64,000 nt of DNA. Source: Candidatus Centipeda massiliensis (GTDB lineage Bacteria > Bacillota > Negativicutes > Selenomonadales > Selenomonadaceae). The stretch is taken from contig NZ_LT985756.1 in NCBI RefSeq assembly GCF_900290285.1, positions 368,508-432,507 on the forward strand, read 5' to 3'. This document shows positions 44,131 through 54,163 of this stretch, in pieces (position 1 is the stretch's first letter; each line of letters begins with the position of its first letter). Below the pieces are notes generated by a model, which saw nothing but the letters and a program-made list of their open reading frames with translations, was not told the DNA's origin and did not search any database. A program made the position numbers and the translations under genes.

Positions 44131-44295
44131 GCGAACCTTACAAAACCGCCCGCGAACCTTACAATCACAAAAATCACTGAAAAAACCAGTATTTACAAGC
44201 ATTGGCGGCTGTTCGATCTGCGTCTAAAACAGCGTTTTTCCATCAAACCTTACAAAATGGACTTTTTACCTCACATTTTTCATTTTACCTTACAA
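44131..44295. promoter_or_regulatory. Repeated AACCTTACAA motifs upstream of hsdR
   Basis: GCGAACCTTACAA at 44131-44143 and again at 44152-44164 (21 bases apart, two helical turns), AAACCTTACAAA at 44245-44256, and a form TTACCTTACAATT at 44285-44295 overlapping the end of the upstream gene. A further copy is at 45795-45806 and a near copy (GAACCTTGCAAA) at 45905-45916, upstream of the AlbA_2 gene. Regular phasing suggests an operator array, perhaps for the AlbA_2 protein. Confidence 0.55.
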
Positions 44296-45767
44296 TTACC
44301 TTTCGGAAGAATTGCCTCATAGGTACGATTGGGATCATATTTCCCTCCATTTGCTTTCACCAACTCCATATCGATCAGGGTGTTGAGTCTTTTCAGAATC
44401 GTACCTGATGAACGTTTCGTATATGCAGAAAGCTCCGAACGCCTTGCGGGGCCATGATTGATAATATAGGTGAGTAATTGCTGTTGTATATGATCCAATC
44501 CGTCCCATGCAGGTGCTCCAACATGATCGATGGTGTGCAACTCCTGCCGCCGTTGCCGCATCAAGATATTATTTGTGAGAACCAGGCGAACATTCTCCTT
44601 CGACTCCGTATAGACAGGCTCATCGAGAAAAAAGTCGACCATCTCTTGATAGATTCGATTGACTCCTTCATTGAGTTCCCTCACCCATCCAAACTCAGTC
44701 AACACACGAGAGATACGCGGATTACGGGAGTAGCGTGTCTCCTTGATGTTCTCGATCGTAACAATATTGGGCAATCTGCCGGGACTCTCAATCTCCAATC
44801 GATCATCATACATCGTAACCTTAATGAAACTGCCGCTCATTGCATATTCCCGATGTGTAACTGCATTCACAATTCCTTCCAGCCATGCAAATTCGGGGTA
44901 CTCCGGAACACTTTGAAACTTGCCGCTGGACACATCAAACATCATAAACTCACGAAGCTGGGTTGCAATAAAACTCTTTGTCTCTTCAATAATACGCAGC
45001 AAAGGAAGCTCAATGCTTTTATCACGCGTAATGTTGATCTTTGTCCCAACACCTGCATACGTCCCGTCATAGCGCAGAAAACGAACGCGACAGTTCGGAT
45101 AGAACTGTGCAATATTCTTTGCGAAAAGAAGTACCGCCGCATTCGACAAATACTCTTTTTCCTGAGCACGTTTAACAAATCCACGCGCCCGCAGAACCTG
45201 CAAAGATGACTGCTCTGCCGCGCCAATGACGGTTTTATACTGATCCAAAAGTTCGGCATCCAAATCCTCAATGCGGGCATCCCAATTCGGCTCATCCTCA
45301 AACGAGCGCGTACTTTTTGCATACTCCAGATTTTTGAGGTCATCACCATGCAGTTCCTTCGTTCGGTCGGCAATCCTGAGCCATACCCGCTCCTGTATAT
45401 TGCGAACAATCTGCCCCGTACTCTCCTGGATGTGGAGGAGAAGAAGGCGATCTGCTGCTCCATTTACATTCACAACATCGAGAAACTCTTTTTGATAACG
45501 TGGCATAGGACGGCAGAAATCCTTTGGGGCACTGATAAAGTCATTGATTCTATCCTGTCCGACAAAATTGATGCCCTCCAGTGTGCGTGTCGTATTACTG
45601 ACACCAATCACGATCGTTCCGCCATCTGCATTTGCAAAGGCAGAAATGAGTGGTGCAAGATCGGATGGCTTGATCTGCGCTGATTTACAATCAAAATATT
45701 TATTCTCCTTCTCATGCAGAATATAGTCCAATGTCAGCATCCGATTGATCGCAGAGCTTACAGACAT
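44280..45767 (-). CDS. AlbA_2 (Schlafen-like) / HATPase_c_4 / winged-helix putative regulator
   Basis: 495 residues. The N-terminal AlbA_2 domain has NKYFDCKSAQIKPSDLAPLI, SAFANADGGTIVIGVSN and the following RINDFI helix. In the middle is an HATPase_c_4 region with GIVNAVTHREYAMSGSFIKV and DDRLEIESPGRLPN. The C-terminus is a winged helix (GPARRSELSAYTKRSSGTIL, KRLNTLIDMELV). Proteins of this make-up are common within type I restriction operons and are usually annotated as ATP-binding or transcriptional regulators. GGAGG precedes the ATG. It sits between hsdS and hsdR, where repeated AACCTTACAA motifs surround it; self-regulation is inferred. Confidence 0.85.
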   Translation of the reverse strand: MSVSSAINRMLTLDYILHEKENKYFDCKSAQIKPSDLAPLISAFANADGGTIVIGVSNTTRTLEGINFVGQDRINDFISAPKDFCRPMPRYQKEFLDVVNVNGAADRLLLLHIQESTGQIVRNIQERVWLRIADRTKELHGDDLKNLEYAKSTRSFEDEPNWDARIEDLDAELLDQYKTVIGAAEQSSLQVLRARGFVKRAQEKEYLSNAAVLLFAKNIAQFYPNCRVRFLRYDGTYAGVGTKINITRDKSIELPLLRIIEETKSFIATQLREFMMFDVSSGKFQSVPEYPEFAWLEGIVNAVTHREYAMSGSFIKVTMYDDRLEIESPGRLPNIVTIENIKETRYSRNPRISRVLTEFGWVRELNEGVNRIYQEMVDFFLDEPVYTESKENVRLVLTNNILMRQRRQELHTIDHVGAPAWDGLDHIQQQLLTYIINHGPARRSELSAYTKRSSGTILKRLNTLIDMELVKANGGKYDPNRTYEAILPKGNCKVK

Positions 45768-45950
45768 AACAGACCTCCATTCTGTAATAAAGTGTAACCT
45801 TACAAGTTCTTGAATAAGCCTTTCAACGGCTTACCACTCGCAAATATCCAGTAATACCAAGCCTTTGGAGAACGAGTAAAAATATACGGCACTGTTTTTC
45901 TGCATGAACCTTGCAAATTTATCTTTGAACTTCACAAGTTACAAAAGGGG

Positions 45951-47287
<1,337 letters not shown>

Positions 47288-47291
<4 letters not shown>

Positions 47292-48865
47292 AGCGCGATG
47301 CCCTCCTCTCCCTCGATCTCAGCGATGATCTTCTCAATCTCGTCGCGCAGGACTGCCTCACGTGCGACGATCTCCCGTATCTCCGCATCCAGTTTCCCAA
47401 TGTCGATGATCTCGCGTGTGTCCTCGGGCTCGACATAGGTGCTGACGGAGAGGTTGTAGTCCTCGGCGGCAATCTCCGTTCCCTTTGCCACGCGTACCGT
47501 ATGTGCTACATCTACGCGATCCGTATAGAGTTTTAGGATATGCTCGATATTCTCCTGCGTGAGTTTGTTGTTGTTTGTGACCTTAACACATTCCTTCGAT
47601 GCGTCGATAAAGACGGTCGTCGTGTCCGGCTTTGACTTTTTGAGCACCATAATGCAGGTCGCGATGCTTGTACCGAAAAAGAGGTTTGCAGGGAGCTGTA
47701 TGACGGCATCGACATAGTTGCTGTCCACGAGGTACTGACGGATTTTCTTCTCCGCACCGCCGCGATACATGATGCCGGGGAAGCAGACAATCGCCGCCGT
47801 CCCGCTTGCCGCAAGCCATGCGAGCGCGTGCATGATAAAGGCAAGGTCTGCCTTCGAGGGCGGCGCGAGTACGCCCGCAGGGGCAAAGCGCGGGTCGTTA
47901 ATGAGCAGAGGGTTGTCCTTGCCCGCCCATCGAATCGAGTACGGCGGATTCGAGACAATCGCCTCGAACGGCTCATCGTCCCAGTGCTGCGGGTCGGTCA
48001 GCGTGTCCCCACGCGCAATGTCGAAGTCGTCAAAATTGATGTCGTGCAGGAACATATTGATGCGGCAGAGGTTGTAGGTGGTGATATTGACCTCCTGCCC
48101 GTAGAAGCCGTTCCGCACGTTGTCTTTCCCAAGGATTTTTGCAAATTTGAGCAGGAGCGATCCGCTGCCGCAGGCGGGATCGTACACTTTGTTTACCTGC
48201 GTTTTCCCAATGACGGTGAGGCGGGTGAGGAGTTCGGAGACCTCCTGCGGGGTGTAGTATTCACCGCCGCTCTTGCCCGCGTTCGATGCGTACATGCCCA
48301 TGAGGAACTCGTACGCATCGCCGAATGCGTCGATGGTGTTGTCCTGATAGTGTCCGAGGCTCATGTCTCCGATGCCATTGAGCAGCTTGACGAGCTTTGC
48401 ATTGCGCTCGGCAACGGTCGCGCCAAGCTTGTTGCTGTTCACGTCGAGATCCTCAAAGAGTCCCGCCAGATCGCCCTCGCTCGCCGTGCCCGCCGCCGAG
48501 CGTTCGATGTTATGAAAGACGCGCTCCAAGGTCTCATTGAGGTTTTCGTTCGTGGGCGCATTTCGCCGCACATTGGCAAAAAGCTCGCTCGGAGGGATGA
48601 AGTAGCCCTGCTCCGTGACAAGACTTTCGCGTTCCGTCTCCGCCTCCGCATCGGGCAGCGCGGCATAGTCAAAATCCGCATCGCCCGCCTCACGCGCCTC
48701 GGCGTTGAGGTAGTTCGTCAGCTTCTCCGAGATATAGCGATAGAAGAGCGTACCGAGGACGTACTGTTTGAAGTCCCACCCGTCCACACTCCCGCGCAGG
48801 TCGTTCGCAATCTGCCAGATAGCGCGATGCAGTTCCGCCCGCTCCATTTCCTTCTTGTTGTCCAT
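47288..48865 (-). CDS. hsdM: Type I restriction enzyme, M subunit
   Basis: 525 residues, full length. N-terminal HsdM helical domain (HRAIWQIANDLRGSVDGWDF, YRYISEKLTNYLN), then N6-adenine methyltransferase motifs: GGEYYTPQEVSELLTRL, SAM-binding VYDPACGSGSLLLKFA (motif I) and the catalytic IVSNPPYSIRW (motif IV, NPPY). It methylates adenine at the site specified by HsdS and forms the core M2S complex. First gene of the operon; its start faces the fic gene across a 180-base intergenic region with operator-like repeats. ATG with ATGGAC upstream sequence is weakly supported by ribosome binding sequence GGAGGCGAG. Confidence 0.95.
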
Positions 48866-48970
48866 GATCTCGCCTCCAGATTTTATTATCTCATTTTAAC
48901 ACGAATTTGTAATATATTCACGATATCCAAGAAAAGACAGAACTCGATTTTATCAATTTAAGGAATCCTT

Positions 48971-49030
48971 CCTTTACTTTTTCCCTAATCGCCTTTACTT
49001 TTCATCGTTTTATGTCATAATAAGTAAAGG
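48971..49030 (+). promoter_or_regulatory. CCTTTACTT operator repeats at the fic promoter
   Basis: CCTTTACTTTT at 48971 and 48992 (21 bases apart) and the inverted AAGTAAAGG at 49022-49030 surround a CATAAT -10-like box at 49014-49019. The Fic protein has its own helix-turn-helix domain, so autoregulation is likely. Confidence 0.5.
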
Positions 49031-49045
49031 AATGAGGTGAATTCC

Positions 49046-49978
49046 ATGATTTCATACGGTGGACTGTTACAAAAGTTAAAATCCAGGCATCTGACAAAGA
49101 CGGCACTTGCTGCACAGCTTGGCATTTCCTCTCGAACGATCGCCAAAATCGGACGGGGCGAGAGGATCGCCGATCATGTACTTGTGAGGATTGCCGCATT
49201 CCTCGATTGTGCGCCGGAGGAGCTCTGTCGCAGTGTGTCGGACAACGTTCTGCTTCAGACGCTGCGCGACGAGAAGCAGATCCGAATGCCGGGCGGTCTG
49301 TACCACGAGCTTCAGATACGCATGACGTATAATTCCAATCACATCGAGGGCAGCAGGCTCAGCGAGGATCAGACACGGATGATCTTTGAAACGAATACCG
49401 TGGATGTTGCCGGAGGTGTTCCGGTCGACAATATCATCGAAACGGTCAACCACTTTCGTACCATTGACTATGTGATCGACAAGGCGGAGGATCCTCTCAC
49501 GGAGGACATTGTGAAGGAGCTGCACCGCATTCTGAAACAGGGCACGAAGGACGCCGCGCTTGGATGGTTCGCCATCGGTGACTATAAAAAACGAGCGAAT
49601 GTGGTCGGCGGTCGCGAAACCGCCGCACCGAGAGAAGTGCCTGCGCAGATGAATGCACTCCTTTCTGCATACGAATCTCTTCATTCGGTCACCATCCATG
49701 ACATTATCCGATTTCATCACGATTTTGAGCGCATCCATCCCTTCCAGGACGGGAACGGCAGAGTGGGACGATTGATTGCGCTCAAGGAATGTCTGCGCTA
49801 CGCCATTGTCCCGTTTATCATCGAGGACGCAAAAAAATTGTTTTATTACAGGGGACTGTCCGAATGGGAGCGAGAAAAAGGCTATCTGACGGACACCTGT
49901 CTTGACGGGCAGGATACCTTCAAAAAGATGATGGCTATGTTTGACATCTCCGCGGATTTACCGGAGCGCCCTCTGTAG
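49046..49978 (+). CDS. Fic family protein with N-terminal helix-turn-helix
   Basis: 310 residues from the ATG at 49046 (GAGG upstream). Residues 1-60 form an XRE-type helix-turn-helix ([20 protein letters not shown]). The Fic domain has HPFQDGNGR at 231-239, complete with catalytic His231, so AMP transfer or a related modification from a nucleotide to a hydroxyl side chain is likely. S97-NHI-E101-G102 matches the (S/T)xxxE(G/N) inhibitory motif placed before the Fic core (class II). It therefore carries both self-inhibition and a DNA-binding domain. The gene converges on a macro-domain gene with a 21-base overlap, and its promoter contains repeats that may be its operator. Confidence 0.92.
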   Translation: MISYGGLLQKLKSRHLTKTALAAQLGISSRTIAKIGRGERIADHVLVRIAAFLDCAPEELCRSVSDNVLLQTLRDEKQIRMPGGLYHELQIRMTYNSNHIEGSRLSEDQTRMIFETNTVDVAGGVPVDNIIETVNHFRTIDYVIDKAEDPLTEDIVKELHRILKQGTKDAALGWFAIGDYKKRANVVGGRETAAPREVPAQMNALLSAYESLHSVTIHDIIRFHHDFERIHPFQDGNGRVGRLIALKECLRYAIVPFIIEDAKKLFYYRGLSEWEREKGYLTDTCLDGQDTFKKMMAMFDISADLPERPL

Positions 49979-50494
49979 GTTCTGATAGACCGCATCATCC
50001 TGTGCGCTGAAGCTCACGATGGTCACGCGCACGCCCGCATCGGGGTGCGCGTCAAACCACTCCCGAATCGTCATAAGTGCGATTTCTGCCGCCGCCTCCT
50101 TCGGGTAGCCGTAAACACCGGTCGAGATGGCAGGGAACGCGATGGTATGCAGCCCGTGTGCCCGTGCAAGATCAAGGGAGTTCCAATAGCAGGCGCGCAG
50201 GAGTTCCGCATCGGATGCAGTGCCGCTGTAGACGGGACCGACCGTATGAATCACGTAGCGCGCGGGCAGACGATATCCCTTCGTGATCTTTGCGACGCCC
50301 GTCTCGCAGCTGCCGAGCGTACGGCACTCCGCGAGGAGCTCTCTGCCCGCCGCCCGATGAATCGCTCCGTCAACGCCACCGCCGCCGAGGAGGCTCCGAT
50401 TCGCCGCATTTACGATGGCATCTACGGCGAGCGTCGTAATATCGCCCACGAACCAGGCAATTTCATTCTGCATTGCTTTCTGATGCACGATCAT
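49958..50494 (-). CDS. Macro domain protein (O-acetyl-ADP-ribose deacetylase type)
   Basis: 178 residues from the ATG at 50494 (AGGAGAGGAG upstream). MacroD/YmdB-type macro domain: [36 protein letters not shown] in parts, with the ADP-ribose loop [10 protein letters not shown], then [12 protein letters not shown] and [16 protein letters not shown] (catalytic-site loop). Members hydrolyse O-acetyl-ADP-ribose or remove mono-ADP-ribose from proteins or nucleic acids. Its 3' end overlaps that of the convergent fic gene. The DraG-family enzyme at 17 kb is another ADP-ribose-related protein, but in a separate operon. Confidence 0.92.
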   Translation of the reverse strand: MIVHQKAMQNEIAWFVGDITTLAVDAIVNAANRSLLGGGGVDGAIHRAAGRELLAECRTLGSCETGVAKITKGYRLPARYVIHTVGPVYSGTASDAELLRACYWNSLDLARAHGLHTIAFPAISTGVYGYPKEAAAEIALMTIREWFDAHPDAGVRVTIVSFSAQDDAVYQNLQRALR

Positions 50495-50581
50495 CACTCC
50501 TCTCCTTCGGATAGCGCAATTATAGCACATGAAATCGTGATAAAAGAATTTCACAAAAGTTTTTCCTGTTTTTACGAAAAC

Positions 50582-50626
50582 CTGTCATTTATGACAGTAC
50601 GCCCCCGCTCTTCGTTGTGCTAAGAT
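50582..50626 (+). promoter_or_regulatory. Palindromic activator-type site plus -10 box, lipoprotein operon
   Basis: Perfect palindrome CTGTCATTTATGACAG (50582-50597), then 23 bases, then TAAGAT (50621-50626). Same layout as at 7814 and 56099; the flanks GAAAAC and TACG are also shared with the 56099 copy. Confidence 0.6.
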
Positions 50627-50737
50627 AAAGCAGAACGAATCATCTTACAAGTCGGAATAAAGAAGTTTTATCCGAAAAAGGCGATCTTTTATTTGCAATT
50701 CTGTCGTTTTCTCGTCAATGGATGGAGGAGGAACCCC

Positions 50738-51748
50738 ATGAAAAAATGGAAAGCTCTGCTCGCAGCGGCATCCGCCGCTCTCGTCTGCGGCGCCGTCCTC
50801 GCCGGCTGCGGCTCAGACACCAGCGAGCGCCTCGCCCCGAAGCCCCCGAAGGAGGCCGTCGCCCGGCTCAAGTTCGCCGACAGAGAGGTTCCCCTCTACG
50901 AATACACGGGCGCGGTCATCCCTGCGCTCGAGGGAAAGAATACCAATCTCGCCGTGACGAAGGATGCCATCTACGGCATTCGCAGCGACGCCGAGGAGAA
51001 AAACTACCGCCTCCAAAAGCTGACGCTAAAGGACGGTGCGATTGCCTCAGTGGAGGATCTCGGCATCGTTCTCAACGAGCCGATCTCCTCGGACGGCAAG
51101 AACATCTACTATCTGACCCGGGAGGATGAGCTTGCCTGTTACAACGGCAAGGCAGCGACGCCGCCCCCCACGCCGGGCATCGGCGTCGTCCGTGCCATAT
51201 ACGGAGGCAAGAACGCCTACACGAGCGGGAGTTTCGTGTCGGATGCCGACGTTATGTTCGGCGCAACATCCAAGGATGGCATAAAGGATGCAAAAACGGT
51301 TCTCTCCAAGGACGTATTTGACAAGCTCGCCCGTGCGAAAGACGCGACGCACGAGGCAAACGCATTCCTGATCGGGGCGGATGCGGACGGCTTCTACGTC
51401 TCCTCCCTTGCCACGTACGGCAGCACGGACAAGGAGTGGACCAAACCGCTCCACACATACGCCCCGGACGGCAAAATACTCCACACGTTCGAGTGCAACG
51501 AGAATATCCCGAGCAGTGCGCAAAAGCGCACGACGTGGGAACGCTCCGTCGTCGTGACAAAGGACTATGTCGTGTTCTACAGCGACGGCTATCTGCGCGC
51601 ATTCAACAAAGAGACCGGTGCGTACGTCGGCGACATTGAGCTGGGACGCGACAGCAGGAAACTCTCCCCCACAGGGGTCACGACAGATGACGAGAATCAT
51701 ATCTACTTCATCGACGACAATTCGCATATCTACCGCATTGATCTCTAA
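50738..51748 (+). CDS. Lipoprotein, beta-propeller-like, paralogue 1
   Basis: 336 residues from the ATG at 50738 (GGAGGAGG upstream). Lipoprotein signal with lipobox LAGC (MKKWKALLAAASAALVCGAV, then LAGCG). The mature part consists of repeated short beta motifs around aromatic and Asp-Gly turns: VTKDAIYGIRSD, ISSDGKNIYYLT, YAPDGKILHTFEC, TTDDENHIYFIDD, ending IYRIDL. This recalls a beta-propeller of the DUF5050 kind, but I cannot assign a family. Two paralogues follow (52001, 53051). Surface anchoring in the inner or outer membrane of a diderm is expected. Role unknown. Confidence 0.75.
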   Translation: MKKWKALLAAASAALVCGAVLAGCGSDTSERLAPKPPKEAVARLKFADREVPLYEYTGAVIPALEGKNTNLAVTKDAIYGIRSDAEEKNYRLQKLTLKDGAIASVEDLGIVLNEPISSDGKNIYYLTREDELACYNGKAATPPPTPGIGVVRAIYGGKNAYTSGSFVSDADVMFGATSKDGIKDAKTVLSKDVFDKLARAKDATHEANAFLIGADADGFYVSSLATYGSTDKEWTKPLHTYAPDGKILHTFECNENIPSSAQKRTTWERSVVVTKDYVVFYSDGYLRAFNKETGAYVGDIELGRDSRKLSPTGVTTDDENHIYFIDDNSHIYRIDL

Positions 51749-51934
51749 GAATATGCGCACAGCATCCCTGCGTTCCCGACCGCTCATAAACATGCCGGCA
51801 TTTTTCCGTGCCGAGAAGGAATCATTGCGCGAAGTAAATGCGCAAAATGGAAAACTTTTCAAAAATTTCAAGAATCAATCATTTGTTGCTATACATTTTA
51901 GTTTGTTTTATGCTAAAATAAATTAAAGTGATTT

Positions 51935-51974
51935 AGGGGCACTGATAAGCATCTGCATTTTATCAGTGATTCCT
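51935..51974. mobile_element. Internally deleted MITE, copy 4
   Basis: Only 40 bp: AGGGGCACTGATAAG joined to TTTATCAGTGATTCCT, the two ends of the 163-bp element with the middle gone. It can fold into one hairpin and sits 27 bases before the ATG of lipoprotein paralogue 2. Confidence 0.65.
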
Positions 51975-52000
51975 TAGAAGCATCAAAGGAGGAATCCGAA

Positions 52001-53038
52001 ATGAAGAAGTGGAAATCTCTGCTCGCGGCGGCTGCGACCGCCGCCTTCCTCGGCTCTATCCTCGCCGGCTGCGGCGGTGACGGCACAGGCAGCGGCATCG
52101 GCATTGGCGGCGGCGGAAAAGACACCGCACTCTCCGCGCCGAAGGAAGCCATCGGACAGGTCAAATTCAACGGTAAGGACGTACCGGTCTACGAGTACAA
52201 GGGCGAGGGTCTCCCCGACATGGTGCACACAACGACCAATCTCACCGTGACGAAGGATGCCATCTATGCGGGCAAATTCGACGCCTCGGGCGATAAGAAG
52301 CAGCATCTGGTGAAGCTGAGCGTGAAGGACGGCGCCATCACCTCCGTCGAGGATCTCGGCATCCTCACGGCGCAGCCGATCACAACGGACGGGACAAATG
52401 TCTACTACCAGCTCGGCGAAAATATCTGCGCCTATGACGGCTCGGCCGTGACGAAAAGCAAGCGCGGCGAGGCGGACATCATGCGCGCCGTGCACGGCAC
52501 GGAGACCATCTACACGAGCGGCGATCCCTTGAAGTCGCAGGACATCGAGATGGGCACGATCTCCAAAGAGGGGATCAAAGACCTGAAGTCCGTCCTCCCG
52601 AAGGCGGAGTTTGCAGCCCTCAACGAGAACAAGAAGGAAAATGAGGAGAATCAGGCATTCCTCCTCTGGGCGGATGCAGACGGCTTCTACATCTCCACCA
52701 TCGCCACCAACGGCGGCCCGCCGAACAAGCGGACGTACCCCCTCCATATGTACGGCCCGGACGGCAAGAAGATCCGCACCTTCACCATCAACGACGGCCT
52801 TCCGGACAAGAAAAAGACCGACTCGAACGCGCGTCAGGTCATCCCAACGAAGGACTATATCGTCTTCTACAACGGCAACTTTCTGCGCGTCTTTAACAAG
52901 AAGGACGGCGCATTCATCGACGAGGTCGAGCTGAATTTCGATGGCAAGATCCACCCGCCCAAGCAGATCACGACAGACGGCGAGAACCGCGTCTACATCC
53001 TCGACCAAGATTCGCGCATCTTCCGCATTGATCTGTAG
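52001..53038 (+). CDS. Lipoprotein, beta-propeller-like, paralogue 2
   Basis: 345 residues; AAGGAGG upstream. Lipobox LAGC after a signal resembling that of paralogue 1 (MKKWKSLLAAAATAAFLGSI). Gly-rich linker GSGIGIGGGGK, then the shared body: VKFNGKDVPVYEYKG, VTKDAIYAGKFD, ITTDGTNVYYQ, WADADGFYIST, YGPDGKKIRTF, ending RIFRIDL. The conserved first strand (VKF..K..PVYEY) is present in all three. The MITE relic before it may have split transcription from paralogue 1. Confidence 0.75.
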   Translation: MKKWKSLLAAAATAAFLGSILAGCGGDGTGSGIGIGGGGKDTALSAPKEAIGQVKFNGKDVPVYEYKGEGLPDMVHTTTNLTVTKDAIYAGKFDASGDKKQHLVKLSVKDGAITSVEDLGILTAQPITTDGTNVYYQLGENICAYDGSAVTKSKRGEADIMRAVHGTETIYTSGDPLKSQDIEMGTISKEGIKDLKSVLPKAEFAALNENKKENEENQAFLLWADADGFYISTIATNGGPPNKRTYPLHMYGPDGKKIRTFTINDGLPDKKKTDSNARQVIPTKDYIVFYNGNFLRVFNKKDGAFIDEVELNFDGKIHPPKQITTDGENRVYILDQDSRIFRIDL

Positions 53039-53050
53039 GAGGAGCCCGAC

Positions 53051-54097
53051 ATGAAACAATGGAAAACGCTCTGCGCGGCGGCAGCCGTCCTCACGTGCGC
53101 CGTCATGGCAGGCTGCGGCGGCGGTGACACCGCAAAAGGCGGCTCTCCTGCCCCCGTCGATCTCAGTCTTTCATTGCCGAAAGAGCCCGTCACCCAGGTA
53201 AAATTCGGCGACAAGACGCTCCCGCTCTACGAATACGAGAACGCCGACTACGACCTCGACTATTTCGACTTCAACAAGAGCGATCCCGTCGTGACGAAGG
53301 ATGGCATCTATGGCATCATCTACGACCACGACGACAAGAAGACGCATCTCTGCCAGCTCCCCGTCACAGACGGCGCAATCACGGACATCGTGGATCTCGG
53401 CGTCGTGCTGAACCGGCCGATCACCTCGGACGGAACGAACGTCTATTACATCCCGAAGGAGGGCGAGCTCGCCGTCTATGACGGCAAGACCACAACCACG
53501 ATCCCCCTGCAGGGCAAGGAGACGTGGCGCGCCGTCTTCGGCGGGAAGGACGCCTATGCGGGCGAAGAGCAGGTCAACGAAAAGGGCATCACCCACGGCA
53601 CGATCGCCAAAGATGGACTGAAGGATGCCAAGACCATCCCCGTCCCCGCACGCCCGAAGCCCGAGGGCTACTCCATGGTGCGCGGCGCAGAGCTGCTCTA
53701 TGCGGACGCAGACGGATTCTACACCGACGAGGCATACGGGAATTCGCTGCAGAACGACGAGCAGCACCCGTGGGTCATCCCCGTCTACCAATACAGCCCC
53801 GACGGCAAGGAACTCCGCCGCTTCGAGCTGAATGAGAACATCCCGCAGGGCACAAAGCGGTACGCTGCGCATGCACGCTGCGCCGTCGCAACGAAGGACT
53901 ACATCGTCTTCCGCGCAGCGGACGATCCCATCCTGCGCGTCTTCAACAAGAAGGACGGCGCATACGTTGGCGACATCGAGATCACGGACGGCGAGCGCAC
54001 GCTGCGGCCGAAGGGCATCTTCACCGACAATATGAACCACGTCTACTTCCACACGCAGGACGGCGGAAGGCAGCGTATCTTCCGCATCGATCTGTAA
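53051..54097 (+). CDS. Lipoprotein, beta-propeller-like, paralogue 3
   Basis: 348 residues. The ribosome binding site AGGAGGAG overlaps the stop of paralogue 2, so the two are translated together. Signal with lipobox MAGC (MKQWKTLCAAAAVLTCAVMAG). Body as in the others: VKFGDKTLPLYEYEN, VTKDGIYGIIYD, ITSDGTNVYYIPK, YADADGFYTDE, YSPDGKELRRFEL, ending RIFRIDL. The Cys is followed by a Gly-rich segment. The tandem array ends here and an IS element begins 67 bases later. Confidence 0.75.
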   Translation: MKQWKTLCAAAAVLTCAVMAGCGGGDTAKGGSPAPVDLSLSLPKEPVTQVKFGDKTLPLYEYENADYDLDYFDFNKSDPVVTKDGIYGIIYDHDDKKTHLCQLPVTDGAITDIVDLGVVLNRPITSDGTNVYYIPKEGELAVYDGKTTTTIPLQGKETWRAVFGGKDAYAGEEQVNEKGITHGTIAKDGLKDAKTIPVPARPKPEGYSMVRGAELLYADADGFYTDEAYGNSLQNDEQHPWVIPVYQYSPDGKELRRFELNENIPQGTKRYAAHARCAVATKDYIVFRAADDPILRVFNKKDGAYVGDIEITDGERTLRPKGIFTDNMNHVYFHTQDGGRQRIFRIDL

Positions 54098-54163
54098 GGA
54101 CAACGCAAGGCAACTGACCGTCTGCTGCATTGTTTCCCCTCATCCCATCGAAACGAAAAAGCA

